A stretch of 8,527 bases of DNA. It comes from Nitrospiraceae bacterium (GTDB lineage: Bacteria > Nitrospirota > Thermodesulfovibrionia > Thermodesulfovibrionales > Dissulfurispiraceae). The notes beneath the pieces are model-generated. The model was given only the letters and a program-made list of their open reading frames with translations. It ran no database searches and was not told the origin of the DNA. Shown here piece by piece: positions 7,440 through 8,527 of this stretch; position 1 is the stretch's first letter, and every line of letters begins with the position of its first letter. The position numbers were made by a program, and so were the translations under genes. The stretch spans positions 194-8,720 of the forward strand of contig PMYY01000099.1 of the NCBI GenBank assembly GCA_003170655.1. The letters run 5' to 3'.

Positions 7440-7500
7440 TGTTATTTGGAATGAATCTACGTTCGCACTGCAGCATGCGGCGCTGCTTGCAACGAGCCCC

Positions 7501-8190
7501 TTAAGCAATCTTTATTTTGGTTACATCCAGCTTCAGGCCAGGCCCCATAGTTGATGATACCGTGACCTTTTTGATATATTTGCCCTTCGATGCTGCAGGC
7601 TTTGCCTTGGAAATCGACTTAATTACTGCATTTGCATTTTCAGCAAGCTTTTCACCGGCAAATGAAGATTTGCCGATCGGAACATGGATGATACCGGCCT
7701 TTTCAGTCCTATACTCGACCTTACCTGCCTTTATCTCTTTGACCGCCTTGGCGATGTCGAAGGTCACTGTGCCGAGCTTCGGGTTGGGCATGAGCCCTCT
7801 GGGTCCAAGGACCTTTCCGAGCTTACCTACGAGTCCCATGACATCCGGAGTTGCAACGGCCTTGTCGAAATCGAGCCATCCCTTCTGAATCTTCTCGACG
7901 AGGTCTTCAGCCCCTACAAAATCGGCGCCTGCTTCAGTAGCCTCTTTTTCCTTCTCGCCCTTTGCGAACACTAGGACGCGTACGGTCTTCCCTGTACCGT
8001 GAGGAAGAACTACGGTGCCCCTAACCATCTGATCTGACTTCCTAGGGTCTACGCCAAGATTGAAAGCCATATCCACAGTCTCGTCAAACTTAGTATATAT
8101 GCTTTCCTTGACGACCTGAAGGGCCTCTTCCAGTGCATATTCTTTATTCACATCGACATTTGCCATCGCGTTGTCAAACTTCTTACCCAT
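7501..8190 (-). CDS. rplA: 50S ribosomal protein L1, 229 aa, complete
   Basis: L1 forms the mobile L1 stalk beside the ribosomal E site and helps release deacylated tRNA. In several bacteria it also represses translation of its own rplKA mRNA. The protein has the family length. It carries the L1 signature GKLGKVLGPRGLMPNPKLGT at about residues 122-141, followed by TVTFDIAKAV and the RNA-binding IHVPIGKSSF segment; the C-terminal SSTMGPGLKLDV is also typical. The ATG at 8188-8190 follows AAGGAGG with 5 nt between, and that ribosome site directly abuts the rplK stop, so translation is likely coupled. Any L1 binding site for feedback would be expected near the rplK start, which lies outside the window. 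No anomaly is seen. Confidence 0.99.
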   Translation of the reverse strand: MGKKFDNAMANVDVNKEYALEEALQVVKESIYTKFDETVDMAFNLGVDPRKSDQMVRGTVVLPHGTGKTVRVLVFAKGEKEKEATEAGADFVGAEDLVEKIQKGWLDFDKAVATPDVMGLVGKLGKVLGPRGLMPNPKLGTVTFDIAKAVKEIKAGKVEYRTEKAGIIHVPIGKSSFAGEKLAENANAVIKSISKAKPAASKGKYIKKVTVSSTMGPGLKLDVTKIKIA

Positions 8191-8200
8191 CGTCGCCTCC

Positions 8201-8527
8201 TTAATCCTTGATATCGACGCCCATGCTCCGCGCCGTGCCCTTGATGATCATTTCGGCAGCTTGGATGGACGTGGTGTTGAGGTCCGGAAGCTTCGTCTTA
8301 GCTATCTCCGTAACCTGAGCATTAGTGATCGATCCGACTTTTTCCTTGTTAGGAACGCCGGACCCCTTCACGACGCCTGCCGCCTTCTTAATCAGTTCCG
8401 AAGCGGGAGGGGTCTTGAGAATGAAGGTAAAAGACCTATCATTGTAGATACTCAACACCGCAGGAACGAGGGTTTCCCCCATCTTCTGGGTCTGGGCATT
8501 AAACTGCTTGCAGAACTCCATGATATT
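8201..8527 (-). CDS. rplK: 50S ribosomal protein L11, partial (N-terminus outside window)
   Basis: L11 binds the GTPase-associated region of 23S rRNA with L10 and is needed for RelA activation; it also forms part of the thiostrepton site. The window holds 108 residues and the stop. The frame is open to the right edge with NIMEFCKQFNAQT, a segment that sits about 33 residues into typical L11 of about 141 aa, so roughly 33 residues are missing because the window ends. The internal Met in NIMEF is not the start. The C-terminal rRNA-binding domain is intact: FILKTPPASELIKKAAG, then GSGVPNKEKVGSITNAQVTEIA, and the end IIKGTARSMGVDIKD. rplA begins 10 nt downstream. Confidence 0.98.
   Translation of the reverse strand, partial: NIMEFCKQFNAQTQKMGETLVPAVLSIYNDRSFTFILKTPPASELIKKAAGVVKGSGVPNKEKVGSITNAQVTEIAKTKLPDLNTTSIQAAEMIIKGTARSMGVDIKD

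Larger units (their letters stand above)
7322..7500 (-). other. upstream part of the rplA-rplJ intergenic leader, no gene seen
   Basis: About 180 nt between the rplA stop and the L10 leader element. I find no ribosome binding site with a credible ORF and no convincing promoter. It holds three hairpins: 7461-7493, with core GCAGC/GCTGC and a flanking GTTGCA/TGCGAAC helix that has one bulge; 7425-7439; and 7355-7372. None is followed by a U-tract, so none is called a terminator. The function is unknown. Confidence 0.5.

Noticed and set aside
7191..7508. Minus-strand ORF of 105 codons across the whole rplA-rplJ gap, with its TGA overlapping the rplJ CTG
   Set aside because: It starts at a TTG inside the rplA end with no ribosome site, runs through the structured L10 leader, and its protein resembles nothing I recognise. 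The stop overlapping the rplJ start is curious but most likely chance.

Overview
The window is a contiguous piece of the bacterial rplKAJL-rpoBC ribosomal protein / RNA polymerase cluster, read entirely on the minus strand. Transcription runs from right to left: rplK (cut by the right edge), rplA, a 306-nt untranslated leader, rplJ, rplL, rpoB, and rpoC (cut by the left edge). I see no plus-strand gene, mobile element, CRISPR array, tRNA or rRNA. The reading frames are intact and no pseudogene or frameshift is visible.

Organism: a Gram-negative-type bacterium. Beta is 1311 residues long and carries the two lineage insertions (the beta-i4-like region at about residues 230-350 and the beta-i9-like region at about 930-1060) that are typical of Proteobacteria and related phyla. 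The general look of beta and beta-prime suggests a deltaproteobacterium in the broad sense (Desulfobacterota) or Nitrospirota. This is an impression from memory of these families, not a search result.

Layout: rplK and rplA are 10 nt apart, and the rplA Shine-Dalgarno touches the rplK stop. Next comes a 306-nt gap. Its promoter-proximal part (7321-7500) holds three unassigned hairpins, and its distal part (7212-7321) folds into a multi-helix element that I assign to the L10 autoregulatory leader. rplJ follows with a strong ribosome binding site but no ATG, GTG or TTG at the usual place; CTG or ATT is the probable start. rplL follows after 29 nt. A 99-nt gap with a strong imperfect hairpin and no U-tract separates rplL from rpoB, and rpoC begins with TTG only 2 nt after the rpoB stop.

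How the genes fit together: L11, L1, L10 and L7/L12 build the ribosomal L1 stalk and the L10-L7/L12 stalk base, while RpoB and RpoC form the catalytic core of RNA polymerase. The leader before rplJ and the hairpin before rpoB are placed where expression of stalk proteins (needed in multiple copies) could be set apart from that of the polymerase subunits. This is mostly a conserved housekeeping locus. I do not see an undescribed system in it; the points that merit a second look are the rplJ start codon, the long rplJ leader, the rplL-rpoB hairpin, and a small in-frame duplication inside rpoB.
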